Shown piece after piece: positions 40,015 through 49,245 of a stretch of 64,000 nucleotides of DNA (position 1 is the stretch's first letter; every line of letters starts with the position of its first letter). The position numbers and the translations under genes were made by a program. The notes under the pieces are model-generated. The model was not told the origin of the DNA. It saw only the letters and a list, made by a program, of their open reading frames with translations, and did not search any database. Source of the DNA: Rariloculus sp965263005 (GTDB lineage Bacteria > Pseudomonadota > Gammaproteobacteria > Steroidobacterales > Rariloculaceae); assembly GCF_965263005.1 (NCBI RefSeq), contig NZ_OZ253579.1, positions 2,914,001 to 2,978,000 of the forward strand, given 5' to 3'.

Positions 40015-41490
40015 TCAGCGATCACTTTTCCCAACGGGCACGTTGCGTCCCTGAAAAAACTGCACCAGACCGCCAGCCACGTCCAAGTAATCGCCGTGCG
40101 AGGTCGACGCATCCGCCACCAATCGGTCGGCTTCAAAAACGTCCGCCTGGCCGTCCGGAACGTGGAAAATTGAGTTTCTAAGCGCTCTGAACACGTTTAG
40201 CGTCTCGTCCAGTGTGTCGTTGTCGATCTCCCGGCGCATGAGTTCGGGATGCTGTTGTATCACTTGGTCATAGATTCGAAGAGGCTCCGTCAAGAGTCCG
40301 AGCGCAATCCTGAAGGGAGCCGCCTCCACCATCGCCTGTTCTAGGTCAGCGCCCCACTCGGTGGGAATGCTCCGACGCGAAGCCTCCTGCCACAAGTCTT
40401 CATTGCGCGCGAACGTCTCAAAGGGCACATCCGGGAAAACTTTGCCGAAGCGCGATACCAGAGCGACGTGAATTTCGTTGTAAATGACGATCGAGCGCAC
40501 CAGCAGTTCGAGCAACCCGCTTCGATGTCGAAACACCCCTCCCGGAAGCCGCTCTTCAAGCTCCGCAACCCGTCCGCCAAAACTGGACAAGAGCATCCAT
40601 GCGGCCAATTCGGGGGCGACCGGTGTCTGAACGGATTCCTTGCTCTTCTGATAGGGCCGCTTCGGAAGAGGCAGCCGAAGCGCCTCTTCCGCTTGCTGCA
40701 GGAGATGCACCCGACTGGACTGCGCGCCGGTCAGCGCAAGTTCACATCCTGCATCCAATCCCACCGATCTTTCGATTGCATTGAGTTCGTCGAGTGAACG
40801 GCGCGTCCTGGTTTGTGTTTCAATGGACGCGGTCGCTTTCGCCGCCGAAGCGAGCGTTTTTGCACGCCCACGGCAATAGGCAACAAGCGCTTCGACCGGA
40901 AGTCCCGTGATCTCGTCTTCGAGCGACCGGTCCAGAACGTTTTTGAAGTGCTCCAAAAAGTCGTCTAGTTGGTTGTTCAGCCGCTCAAGCGCCAGGAAGA
41001 GATCGGGCGCTGTGTGTCTTGCAGCCATTCCGACGTCCCTGAGGTTGTCGCCGTAGTCCGCATCCTTCAGGGGGTGGAGCAGCTTGTCACGGACGGCACC
41101 GAGATGCTCGACCAGTGTCCTGTTACGATGCAGAAATTCATCTAGAGGCCCGAAACTGAATTCGGGGTGTTTGCGCGAGACTGTCCCGTACTGCTCGATT
41201 CCGGCGTACAGCATGCACATGTAGACTTCCCACGACGCCCGCGAGCCCCATCCAAGCACCCAACGGTGTTCCTTTGTCAGGTCCATGCCTTGGTCCAAAA
41301 GAATTTTGTCCAAGACACGGTCCATGGTATCCGGATCGGCCCAGTCAGAAACGCCCAGTGCTACGCGTGTTACATACATGTGGTCCATATTGCGGAATGC
41401 AATCACTCGCATGGCCTCGACCAACAGGCACCGATGCCATCGAAACCTCGTATAACGTCGCAACAGACGTTTTTCGATCGTCACAGACAT
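40015..41490 (-). CDS. Protein with two HEPN-type Rx4H motifs, putative RNase toxin/defence protein
   Basis: A 491-residue helical protein. It has two separate Rx4H motifs in helical context: VRDKLLHPLKD near residue 134 and LRNSIFHVPDG near 438, the second with the canonical R-N. A tandem HEPN layout is seen in some defence RNases where two units form one active site. No other domain is recognised. It is convergent with the HEPN-motif gene on the other strand (165 bp apart). GTG 41496 is an alternative start two codons upstream. Function is inferred from motifs and position. Confidence 0.6.
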   Translation of the reverse strand: MSVTIEKRLLRRYTRFRWHRCLLVEAMRVIAFRNMDHMYVTRVALGVSDWADPDTMDRVLDKILLDQGMDLTKEHRWVLGWGSRASWEVYMCMLYAGIEQYGTVSRKHPEFSFGPLDEFLHRNRTLVEHLGAVRDKLLHPLKDADYGDNLRDVGMAARHTAPDLFLALERLNNQLDDFLEHFKNVLDRSLEDEITGLPVEALVAYCRGRAKTLASAAKATASIETQTRTRRSLDELNAIERSVGLDAGCELALTGAQSSRVHLLQQAEEALRLPLPKRPYQKSKESVQTPVAPELAAWMLLSSFGGRVAELEERLPGGVFRHRSGLLELLVRSIVIYNEIHVALVSRFGKVFPDVPFETFARNEDLWQEASRRSIPTEWGADLEQAMVEAAPFRIALGLLTEPLRIYDQVIQQHPELMRREIDNDTLDETLNVFRALRNSIFHVPDGQADVFEADRLVADASTSHGDYLDVAGGLVQFFQGRNVPVGKSDR

Positions 41491-41821
41491 GCTCACACTT
41501 CAGGACTACATTTGGACATCCAGCCTGCCCCACGCGCTCGTCGCGCAGTTTGGCCAGAAAGTGCGCCGATGCCAACCATCGATGTGCGTCGTCGGATCCG
41601 ACTGTGTCCGAAGCCGGGACCAGTCGGACAGACTGGCGTGTTGGAATAGCCGGGACAACCGGCTCATCGCATTCCCGGATGTCCGGCTCCAGACATTGCA
41701 GCAATGCCCCCGGATCACCCGGCGATTCAACATTTTCTTCTTCCTTGAATCTTTGCCCGGATACCTGCCCAATGCGACCTTGCGTCAGCAGAGCCGCGCG
41801 AACCAAGGAGATTTGAGGATC

Positions 41822-42235
41822 GTGAGCGTACTCGGGGGCGCCATGGAACCGCTCCTGTGCGAAAGCGACCGGCTCGTGATCAACACCGCCCGTCGACATC
41901 CCACTACCGGACAACTCTGTGCGCAGTGGGACGGCAACGGCCTAACCGTCAGACATGTGGAGATCGTGCACGGAGCCGAGCCCACGCTGTTGCGGCTCGC
42001 GACTGCCAACCCGAACTATGCTCCCATAACGTCCCTCACCAAGGAGGCTCGCGTTGTCGCACCCGTTTTGTGGACATTCCAGCCACCTTGCCCGAGGAAC
42101 TCCACGATACCGGCAGGCTTTCCCCGAGCGCCAACGCCCTTGAGGCATACGAGTGTCGCAGATCGTGAAGCCGAACCTCGTCCAGAGCCGACCCCGACGC
42201 CGGAATCCTTCCGAATAAACGCGCTCCCCGCTTGA
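41822..42235 (+). pseudogene. S24-type (LexA/CI-like) repressor C-domain remnant
   Basis: Codons from 41822 read VSVLGGAMEPLLCESDRLVI, then continue to RVVAPVLW. This is the catalytic domain layout of S24 repressors (normally GdSMePtl...GD). The serine of the S-M-E/P motif is alanine here (GGAMEP), and no N-terminal HTH precedes it in frame. The tail after about 42079 runs into the integrase remnant on the opposite strand. It is probably a decayed phage repressor fragment. Confidence 0.5.
42016..42233 (-). pseudogene. Tyrosine integrase C-terminal remnant with frameshift
   Basis: On the minus strand codons 42233-42108 read VRLHDLRHSYASRALALGES (H-x-x-R box). After a frame change near 42108 the sequence continues in another frame as VEFLGQGGWNVHKTG... 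LVRDVM, corresponding to the LLGH...TARYAHL end of phage integrases. The catalytic tyrosine position is not conserved. It is a degraded fragment of about 70 codons. Confidence 0.6.
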
Positions 42236-42265
42236 CCCCGTCTGCCCACAGGTCCCTCCCGTGGA

Positions 42266-44683
42266 CTACGGGGACAAGCTGCCGCCGAGCCCCTGGTACA
42301 TTCTGACGCCGCCGCGCCGGTACATATTCCCGCCGCCGTTGGCAGCTGCCATTTTCGTGATCTCCGATTCCGGTATGCCCAAATGCGCTTCTTGGGTGCC
42401 GAACGGTAGCCGCCCGAAGCTCGAGGCGGCTCCGCGTTGTGCGAGATCGGCAAGTGCGCCCCCGGCGTTCTGCCAACCCTCGCGCACGCTGTGAGCGAAC
42501 AACTCCGTCCCGGTCAGCACGATGAGCCGTGACGGCTTGCCGCATACCGCGGCGCGGCCCCACCCCCACTTGGCTAGACTGCGAAGTCTAATGACCTCGT
42601 CACTGCTCAACTCATCCTTCAAGCACGCGGCGACGACGTAGCTGCCCGGAAACCACTCGGACAAGGTTTTGAGTCGACGGATGTCTTCTTGCGAAAAGGC
42701 ATTGGATGCGTAGCTCTTGCATTCGCCCACGATCATTGCCGGATCCGGAGCGCGTCGCGCGAATTCGCGAACCCCGAGCCAAGCGAAGAAATCCGCCTCC
42801 GCGCGCTCCCCGCTCCGGTCGAGTTCAAGGCCAGTCGCGAACGTCATCTGGCCCAAGTACGGCCCAACCGTACTAGCAAGAGATGAGAGCGCCAAACATA
42901 CTGTGTACCCGCCACGCGCGTAGTCTGGCGCCGCGAACGGTCCAACGACCCTGTATTTCCAAGTCCCTTGTCCCGGGATTTCCTGCGGGAACGGGAACCG
43001 CTTTAGGCACCGTTCGCAACCCACGGTTGTGGCGACGTCGTCTAGGCCGTACCAGTTCTCCTTCTGGCAGTGCGTACAATCGGCGACCATCCCCAGTCGA
43101 ACAGCGCCGGCACGCACAAGCCTAGCGAGCGCGCTATCGTCGGACAGGGCGCTCCGGATCCGGCCGATCGGCGCCGTCCTCTCAGGCTTGCGCGCCATCT
43201 CACTCAGCAATTCCACAGTCGCCTTTTTCAAGATTCGCACACCGTTCAATCCACCGACGGCGGCGATGAGCTGATCGGCGACCCGACCTGCGTCGGACAC
43301 CGAGGACTGAATCCCATCGGCCTCCAACCAATCATTGAAGGCTTCCTGCATCGTCGGCAGGCAAACCAAGCCCTCCTCGCACTCCCAAGCGTGCAACGCG
43401 ATGTACCCTTCTCCGGACACGAATTGCTCATTGAGCGAGCCTCTAGCTGAAAAGCGTTCGTTCAACGCAGCGGAGGGCACCGCTCCCGCCAAGCGGTCCT
43501 TACAGTCGTAGTAGCTTGGCCGTATGACGTTCACCCACCTAGGGCCACCCGCCGGCAAGGTTCGGAAGTCCGGGGATAGCACCGGCACGGCAGCCACAGG
43601 GTGCGCACCGCCCGTAGGCTCGCCGGTGGGTACGACATGGGCTTGGTGGCGCTTGGCACTCAGCGCCGGAATCTCGGGATCTCCTATCCCAAGCAGCAGC
43701 CGGGCCCACAACGGTTCGCGAGGTGCGTTCCGGCGGAAGGAATCCGACTGCGCCGACGAGGATGAGAGTTTCACGGCTGCGAGCACTTGATCCACGTCCA
43801 CCGAACTGCCGAGATGCACCAGGCGCTCGTGTTCCTCGGCCTTCCGGTCCGACTCAAGCGCTTGCTGGACTATGTACCCGCATTGAGCCAGCCAATGAAC
43901 ATTCATGGGCCGCACGTTCGGATTGATCACGCGAAAGTTCCAAAAGTCGACTACGTCCGGTGCCGAGCACGGGTCGAAGACGAAGATCGGCGTGCCCCTG
44001 TGGCTACGCGTGTGGGGCGCCGTAGAGATGCCGTACCCGGTGAAGTGGAAGGGATAGAGACTTCCCCCAAACTCGATTCGATTCCACTGATCAATGTCCG
44101 GCTTAACCTTTGTCGGTTTCAACTGAACGTATGCCTTGCGGTAGGCAGCGAACCTGTAGCCTTTAGGGAACATTCCGTACGCTGCCTCGAAGAACGCGAC
44201 GCCGACGGGATCGCCACCGTGGAAGCGCAGCACCCGACGCTTTCTGTGCCGTCTGAATTGGTAAACGGTCTCAAAGAGATGATCGTAGACATCATCCATC
44301 CCCACGCCGATGGGTATGCCTCCGTACTTGACAGAGTCAGCGTCGAACAGGCCTGTCAAATCCCACCGGCGGCCGTCTGAGATCGAAAACTCGTCGGAGT
44401 CCCCAATCACGGCAGCCATCTGCCCAGGTCCCGTCTCCGCAAAGACGTCGGGCTCAAAGAACCTGAGGTAGCCCTGGCTGATGTCGGCTGCGGTGTGGTT
44501 TCCGGCGTGCCGATGCCACGGTTCAGGGACATCGCGCATGACGGGGATCAGAGGGCACGCGGTCCCACCCCACAAGCAGGCCGCCAGTCGGGTGACTCGG
44601 CTTACCGCGGCACGATCTTGGGGATCGACGAGAAAACCGATACGGATGGGCCGCAGGTCTATTTCGAAGTCGACGGGGTCCAA
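42266..44683 (-). CDS. Zinc-ribbon / PD-(D/E)XK nuclease-like protein, unknown family
   Basis: An 805-residue protein starting at TTG 44683 with AGGA 8 nt upstream. The N-terminus (RIGFLVDPQDRAAV, CLWGGTACPLIPVMRD) is a conserved-looking alpha/beta block. Near residue 535 there is a zinc ribbon (CTHCQ ... CERC). It is followed at ~615-660 by E-x-D-rich sequence and PAMIVGECKSYA, which fits a PD-(D/E)XK nuclease core (D in AEADFFAW, E-x-K in ECK). The arrangement suggests a DNA- or RNA-cutting effector. It lies in the defence-type region, downstream of a DUF3800 remnant. No characterised family recognised. Confidence 0.65.
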   Translation of the reverse strand: MDPVDFEIDLRPIRIGFLVDPQDRAAVSRVTRLAACLWGGTACPLIPVMRDVPEPWHRHAGNHTAADISQGYLRFFEPDVFAETGPGQMAAVIGDSDEFSISDGRRWDLTGLFDADSVKYGGIPIGVGMDDVYDHLFETVYQFRRHRKRRVLRFHGGDPVGVAFFEAAYGMFPKGYRFAAYRKAYVQLKPTKVKPDIDQWNRIEFGGSLYPFHFTGYGISTAPHTRSHRGTPIFVFDPCSAPDVVDFWNFRVINPNVRPMNVHWLAQCGYIVQQALESDRKAEEHERLVHLGSSVDVDQVLAAVKLSSSSAQSDSFRRNAPREPLWARLLLGIGDPEIPALSAKRHQAHVVPTGEPTGGAHPVAAVPVLSPDFRTLPAGGPRWVNVIRPSYYDCKDRLAGAVPSAALNERFSARGSLNEQFVSGEGYIALHAWECEEGLVCLPTMQEAFNDWLEADGIQSSVSDAGRVADQLIAAVGGLNGVRILKKATVELLSEMARKPERTAPIGRIRSALSDDSALARLVRAGAVRLGMVADCTHCQKENWYGLDDVATTVGCERCLKRFPFPQEIPGQGTWKYRVVGPFAAPDYARGGYTVCLALSSLASTVGPYLGQMTFATGLELDRSGERAEADFFAWLGVREFARRAPDPAMIVGECKSYASNAFSQEDIRRLKTLSEWFPGSYVVAACLKDELSSDEVIRLRSLAKWGWGRAAVCGKPSRLIVLTGTELFAHSVREGWQNAGGALADLAQRGAASSFGRLPFGTQEAHLGIPESEITKMAAANGGGNMYRRGGVRMYQGLGGSLSP

Positions 44684-44693
44684 GTTGCCGATC

Positions 44694-45026
44694 CTAACAA
44701 CAAGCTATACGGGGTCCGGTTAGCCGTCGCCGCAGCCCACCTCTTGCGGGTGCTCCGGCGCCAAACGTATCTTCGGCCCCAAGAGGCGCACTTGCACCTT
44801 TCTGCCGCCAACCAGCGGCCACCGGGCGCGGGCGCGAGCGCTGGATATCGAACTCCAGGAGTTCGTACTTGCGCTTGGCCATCCAACTCTCGAAGCCGCG
44901 CACCGCGTCGGCCGGCATGATGAATTCCGCTAGTCCGAAGACGGGTCTGTCGTTGTACCTGGGGTCGATTCCCGCCACGTACGGACCGACACGGCCGAGC
45001 TTGTCCAGATAGGCGATGTACGTCAT
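44694..45026 (-). pseudogene. DUF3800 N-terminal fragment
   Basis: Codons from ATG 45026 read MTYIAYLDKLGRVGPYV, then PVFGLAEFIMPADAVRGFE, the start of DUF3800 proteins (RNase-H-like, often in defence loci). After about 75 residues the frame becomes low-complexity and stops, and the remaining two thirds of the family are missing. The first acidic residue of the DUF3800 active site (YLD) is present. Confidence 0.65.
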
Positions 45027-45048
45027 CCTGGTTCCAAATACACGAAAG

Positions 45049-45066
45049 CCCGCACTCGCGTGCGGG
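45049..45066 (-). terminator. Hairpin, possible terminator
   Basis: CCCGCA (45049-45054) pairs with TGCGGG (45061-45066) over a 6-nt loop. On the minus strand it is followed by CTTTCGTG. It is 23 bp upstream of the DUF3800 start, so it may end an upstream transcript or act as an attenuator. Confidence 0.4.
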
Positions 45067-45449
45067 CCTCGGAAAGAGAGCAGGACTCGTCCACCCCCTC
45101 GAAACGGAAACTAGTCCGTTCGTGGACCATAGCCAACTCCTTCGCCATAACCCGTCCTCTGGCACTCGCTGAATGTCAACGATCCCGCCGCGGTTGGACG
45201 CGCGTGCCCGTTCGGCGGTGTTGACTCTTCCAGCGCTTGCCACTTGGTCCATCGGAGGACCAAGAACAGACTTGACCCACAGATCGACTCTGCCCAACAA
45301 GTGAGAGTCCTAGCTCATTGTGGCGTGCCCGGTGCCGGCATGACAACCGGTTGGACGCTCTGAGGTGCCGGCGGTCTGTAGCTTAACGGGCTGTACTGCC
45401 TGATCGTGCTGTAGTGAACGCGCCATCGTTTGATGAGGATATGTGCTTC
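45067..45449. other. Non-coding stretch
   Basis: No supportable gene between the DUF3800 upstream hairpin and the IS3 remnant. Confidence 0.45.
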
Positions 45450-45620
45450 CTACAACGTGTATAACACTTCCCCATTGAGTAGTTCATCCCTCAACTTGCC
45501 GTTACCGCTCTCGTTGTAACCGTTGTTCCATGTGCTCCCGGTTTCGATGAATAGCGTTGCCACATCCAGACGCTGTAGCCATTCATGAACCACCGCGCCG
45601 GCAAACTCGCGCCCAGCTGC
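45450..45620 (-). pseudogene. IS3-family transposase (OrfB) fragment
   Basis: The 56 codons before the stop at 45450 read REFAGAVVHEWLQRL, then GSTWNNGYNESGNGKLRDEL, the integrase-core region of IS3-family OrfB (normally GSPWENGYNESFNGKLRDELL). Everything before and after is missing. The fragment abuts the 25-bp IS21-type end repeat at 45617-45641. Confidence 0.75.
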
Positions 45621-45641
45621 GTATTCCACGGATTTCGGCCG
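45617..45641 (-). repeat. Copy of the IS21-type end repeat
   Basis: This 25-bp segment is the reverse complement of 11845-11869 with one mismatch. It joins the IS3 fragment to the TPR gene remnant and marks an old insertion end. Confidence 0.65.
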
Positions 45642-45682
45642 CGCATCCCACTTCCAGACTGGACTGGTCTTGCCCCGCTTCC

Positions 45683-46096
45683 GTGGACGCCTGTCAGGAG
45701 GGGTTGAGTCTGGTTGCGAAGGAGCGGCCCCCGCTGGCTTGGGCCGCATTGCAGCACAACCTGGGCGCTGTGCTGCTGCATTTGGGGTTGTGGACGTGCG
45801 GTACCGAGGGGGTCGCGGAAGCGGAACGGGCTGTTGCTGCACTTCGTGGATCCTTGGATATCTACGGTCACGACGCGCATCCGGCGCAATGGGCGGAGGC
45901 GCACCGTTGCTTGGCGCTCGCCCTGGAATTGGTGGGCGATCTGGGCGCGGAAGATGCCGATCGGCACTACAGCGAAGCGCTCGTTCATGCTCGGGCGGCG
46001 CTAGAGGAACTAGGGAATCACCTTCCTCGGTCGGGGGCGGACGATGTCGTCGAGCTGGAGCAGAGACTTGTCGCAAAGCTTGCCGAAGTGCCTTAA
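45683..46096 (+). pseudogene. TPR-repeat protein C-terminal fragment
   Basis: Residues reading LAWAALQHNLGAVLLHLG, then QWAEAHRCLALALELVGDL, form two to three TPR-like helical hairpins of the type found in large CHAT/NB-ARC-linked TPR proteins. The fragment opens at the IS-derived sequence (GTG 45683) and ends at 46096, so the N-terminal effector part appears lost. Confidence 0.5.
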
Positions 46097-46577
46097 GGGG
46101 GCGGCGGCGCCCCAGAGCGACGAGCCTCGATTCTGGTCAGAGCAAATCCGGGGCTACCAGTTTTCTAGGTAGCTTCGCCATTCGGTACCCCCAACCGCCA
46201 GGAGCAAACCGTGCGAAGCCAGCGGCTGCTGTTCAACCTGTACGCAACCTGAAGGGCAAGCGCACCGATGCGCTGTTGCGAGCTGCCAAAAGGCGTCGTG
46301 GCACCGGTTCTGGCGGCGATGTGGAGTACGGTTGGCTTCGTCCGGGACGTGTTTGTGCGACGAGGGACACGACCTTCGTGCTTGTTGGACTGATTCTTGG
46401 CTTCGAGCCATTCAAACACCAGTGCCCTATAGTTACTATAGTTTGTAGTTACAATACGGTGAAATTCAACAAACTTTCGCAGGCGGAAATTTCGACAACA
46501 GAGGGCGATCACGGCTTGTTCGCCAGAAGCCAGTCGATCGGCGAGCATCGATCCGCCGGTACGATAGCTTCCTGAAT
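46097..46577. other. Non-coding stretch with AT-rich patch
   Basis: No gene supported. An AT-rich patch with repeated TAGTTAC/GTAGTTAC words (46430-46455) is present; its meaning is unclear. Confidence 0.45.
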
Positions 46578-47324
46578 CTACTCGCAAACGACGCCGTCTC
46601 CGTCGGCATCGCGCATGAAACGATAAGCCGGATGATCCCTGGGCACGGGTGCGATGCCGTGACGCCGCGCCTCCGCGCACGTGATCTGTCCGTTACCGTT
46701 GGTGTCCCACCGCTCCAGCGCGTCGCTGGCATTCTCGCGCGGCACCAGCCGCTCGGCGGTATTCCGGGTTTCCGCTGGAAGACCGCAAGCCAGCACGACC
46801 ATTTCCGTGGAAGCACAAGCGGCGAGCGTCCTTTCAACCGCAGCCGCTTCGCGACGGTCGATGCTCAGGCCGTATTTTCGGCGCACTTCAAGCGTTCTAT
46901 TCACGAACCAGCACGCGTTGCGCCGAGGCTGCCACTCGGCGGCGTCCTTCGCGCCTTTCTCGTACCGGTTCACTCGCGGACTCGCCAGCGTCAGGTTGAG
47001 GACATCCCGCGCAAACCGAGCCTTCGTCGCCGCGCTCGCCGAGCACAGGCCGCTGTCATGGGCTTCCGACAGGGGCACGATATGTTCGATGTCCGTCTCG
47101 CGCGCCGTGGCGAAACACTGCCCGGTGTACGGCCCGTAGATCTTTCCGATACCGGCAATGACTTGCGGCTCCACCGATTGCGGATACGGATAGTCCTCCC
47201 GATCATAGGGTGCACAGCGGAATTCAGGTTCAACCCTGACACCCCGATAGGTTTCCTGCGCCACAGCCTTTGTCTGAATAGTCAGCGCCGCGATCAGCAC
47301 AATCCACGTTCCAGCATTTCTCAT
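46578..47324 (-). CDS. Secreted HNH-type nuclease with Excalibur-like C-terminus
   Basis: A 248-residue protein with a clear signal peptide (hydrophobic IVLIAALTI, AVAQ cleavage-like site). The central domain has the DIEHIVPLSEAHDSG motif and NLTLASPRVNRYEKGAKD, typical of secreted HNH/DUF1524-like nucleases. The C-terminus carries two calcium-loop-like stretches (WDTNGNGQITCAEA and DADGDGVVCE), the second being the Excalibur signature. Eight or more cysteines suggest disulfides outside the cytoplasm. GGAGA precedes ATG 47324. Likely roles are extracellular DNA degradation or competition; the gene is intact among debris. Confidence 0.8.
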   Translation of the reverse strand: MRNAGTWIVLIAALTIQTKAVAQETYRGVRVEPEFRCAPYDREDYPYPQSVEPQVIAGIGKIYGPYTGQCFATARETDIEHIVPLSEAHDSGLCSASAATKARFARDVLNLTLASPRVNRYEKGAKDAAEWQPRRNACWFVNRTLEVRRKYGLSIDRREAAAVERTLAACASTEMVVLACGLPAETRNTAERLVPRENASDALERWDTNGNGQITCAEARRHGIAPVPRDHPAYRFMRDADGDGVVCE

Positions 47325-47607
47325 TCAATCGTCTCCATGAATTCAGGTTACACGCTCCAGTCGAGTCGCTATATCAATCCATTGCCAGCGCAACACGCCG
47401 CATCAATTTTCCGAACTCGTCCCGGGTCATCCGAGGTGCGGCCGACATCGCAGTCCTTGTCCGATGGCGTTCACGCGTTCTGAGCTCTGCTGCAGCTTTC
47501 CGAAACCTCCGCGCCCATCCTGTCCCCGACCCGGGCCGCCGGCGCGTTGACGGCAATCCATACGCATGCGCGCCGCGCGCCGCGCGGTGCAGATACGGTC
47601 GCCAACG

Positions 47608-47930
47608 TTACATCTCCATCTCGATTCCCCGCGGCTCGTGGACTTTCTCGGGCTCGTGAGACTGCTCCCACGGTTCCGCTCCGACTTCCTCCCAGCCTTG
47701 ATCGTGCGCTGTTTCCAACGCGGGCTCCACGACCTTGCCCTGTGCCGGCTCGACCGATTCGAGCGCCGAAATTCGTTCGCCCGTCACGGCCTCCAGCCGC
47801 TCGCGTAGCGCGTCGCGGTCGTCGGTCACAAGCTCTGCCCGGTCCCGCGCACGGCTGATCTCCACGTACAGTGTCTTTTGTGTCGTCAGGTGAGGATGGT
47901 TGGCCTCCATCGCCGCGATGACGGCATCCG
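47608..47930 (-). pseudogene. MobF relaxase C-terminal fragment
   Basis: Codons read DAVIAAMEANHPHLTTQKTL, then YVEISRARDRAELVTD, ERLEAVTGERISALE and end EPRGIEMEM. This parallels the last ~115 residues of the intact relaxase at 59464-62454 (NVIAAMEAKHPNLTTQ... RGRPIEIDMEL). The rest of that relaxase is absent: upstream the sequence switches to group II intron reverse-transcriptase coding sequence. Confidence 0.8.
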
Positions 47931-48660
47931 CCTCCTCCCTTGGGTTGCGCCCACTACAGCGCTGACGCCGAATCGTTGATCCGGCCACGAGTGTCGGTTG
48001 GTCAGCTTGGGCCAATGGACTTCCGCGAGAGCGGCAGTCCGATCCCAACTGGAGCGGTCCTTCTGCGATCGGCGGCACAAACTATGGAGCCACGTCCGCT
48101 TGAGGCGTTCGCGAAAACGCCGCAGATGGCGGTGACTGGTGGGAACAGCATAGTAATTCAACCAGCCGTCGAGCACCTGTCCTAGCCACTGCGCTGTATC
48201 GGTAACGTCATCATGCATTCGCCTGCGCAGCGATTCCTTGAGCCGTTTCAGGGTGCGGCTCATCCGCTTGGCGACCGGCTTGCGCCCCAACATGAAATAC
48301 CCCCCCCGGGTCTCCGTGCAGTAGTGCGTGAAGCCCAGAAAATCGAACGTCTCCGGTCTGCCCTGCCCTCGTTTCCGACGGTCATTCAGGGCGAACCGCC
48401 CGAACTCGACGAGTCGGGTCTTGTCAGGATGCAGTTCCAGATCGAAACGTCCGAACCTTTCCTTCGCGGCCTGCAGAAAACGCTCCGCGTCCCGCTTGTG
48501 CTGAAAACCCACCACGAAATCATCGGCGTACCGCACGATGATCGTGTCGCCTGTGGCGTCGTGGTGCGTACGTACGTGCATGGGTTCTTCGACACCGCGG
48601 GATTCCCGCCCGCCATCGCCAAGTCGGTGGGCCAGGATGTTGCCTTCGGCACATCATAAA
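47931..48660 (-). pseudogene. Group II intron reverse transcriptase, 5'-truncated
   Basis: The frame ending at 47886 reads TIIVRYADDFVVGFQHKRDA (the YADD catalytic motif), FDFLGFTHYCTETRGGYFML, and then a maturase/thumb region (LNYYAVPTSHRHLRRFRERL). The N-terminal fingers and palm motifs before YADD are missing, and sequence upstream of about 48660 no longer aligns. The intron seems inserted in, or joined to, the relaxase fragment just before its DAVIAAM codons. I do not see a convincing domain V, so the intron is judged inactive. Confidence 0.7.
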
Positions 48661-48781
48661 ACCTCGGCATCCCGGAAAATCGAACTTTCGATGCTCAATA
48701 GCCCTGCCCGCACGCGCCCCTGTCAACGCTTAACCTCCATCCTCGCGAATGGCGGCCCATGACTCGGGGTAAGAGTGGTGG

Positions 48782-49087
48782 CTAGCCTTTCCTCCTTGCC
48801 GGACTCTCACCGGCTGCACTGGCACCAGTTAGCCTGGCGCTCACGATGATTTCGTTGTACGCCGGACGCATCTCCCGGACCTCGTCGAACGTGGCAACCA
48901 CCGACTTTGCCCGCCCGCGCGACTTGTTCGAAGCCGTTCCGTCGGCCGGCCGGCGGCGAATGTCTCCGTTGCTGAGGCCGACAAAGCGCTCCACTGCGTA
49001 GCACCGCCCCTCGTCCACCAGGCCGCGTCCGAAAAAGTGGATCAGGAAAGTCGACGCAGGGGCGCGCCTGTCCGTGTGTCTGCTCAT
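48782..49087 (-). CDS. Hypothetical protein
   Basis: A 101-residue protein from ATG 49087, preceded by GAGGGAGG. It has a hydrophobic start (STFLIHFFGRGLVDEGRCY) and the segment VERFVGLSNGDIRRRPADG. Not recognised. The coding start overlaps no other supported gene, and the RBS makes it more likely real than its short length suggests. Confidence 0.45.
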   Translation of the reverse strand: MSRHTDRRAPASTFLIHFFGRGLVDEGRCYAVERFVGLSNGDIRRRPADGTASNKSRGRAKSVVATFDEVREMRPAYNEIIVSARLTGASAAGESPARRKG

Positions 49088-49245
49088 CGTTGCCGCCTCC
49101 CTCGCGCCGCGGATGGGTTGTGGGGCCGGCACCCCTCCCCGGACACCGGCCGCCGTCCCGGTCGCGGCCCGGCCCGGCCTTTCGGCGTCGCGCCGGCTCG
49201 GATTCGAAGCAACGCCCCGTGGCCGGCGCGCCCGTGACACGGCGC

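Noticed and set aside
41489..41821. N-terminal extension of the S24-like frame
   Set aside because: These codons are antisense to the start of the HEPN-type gene and have no HTH or other domain.
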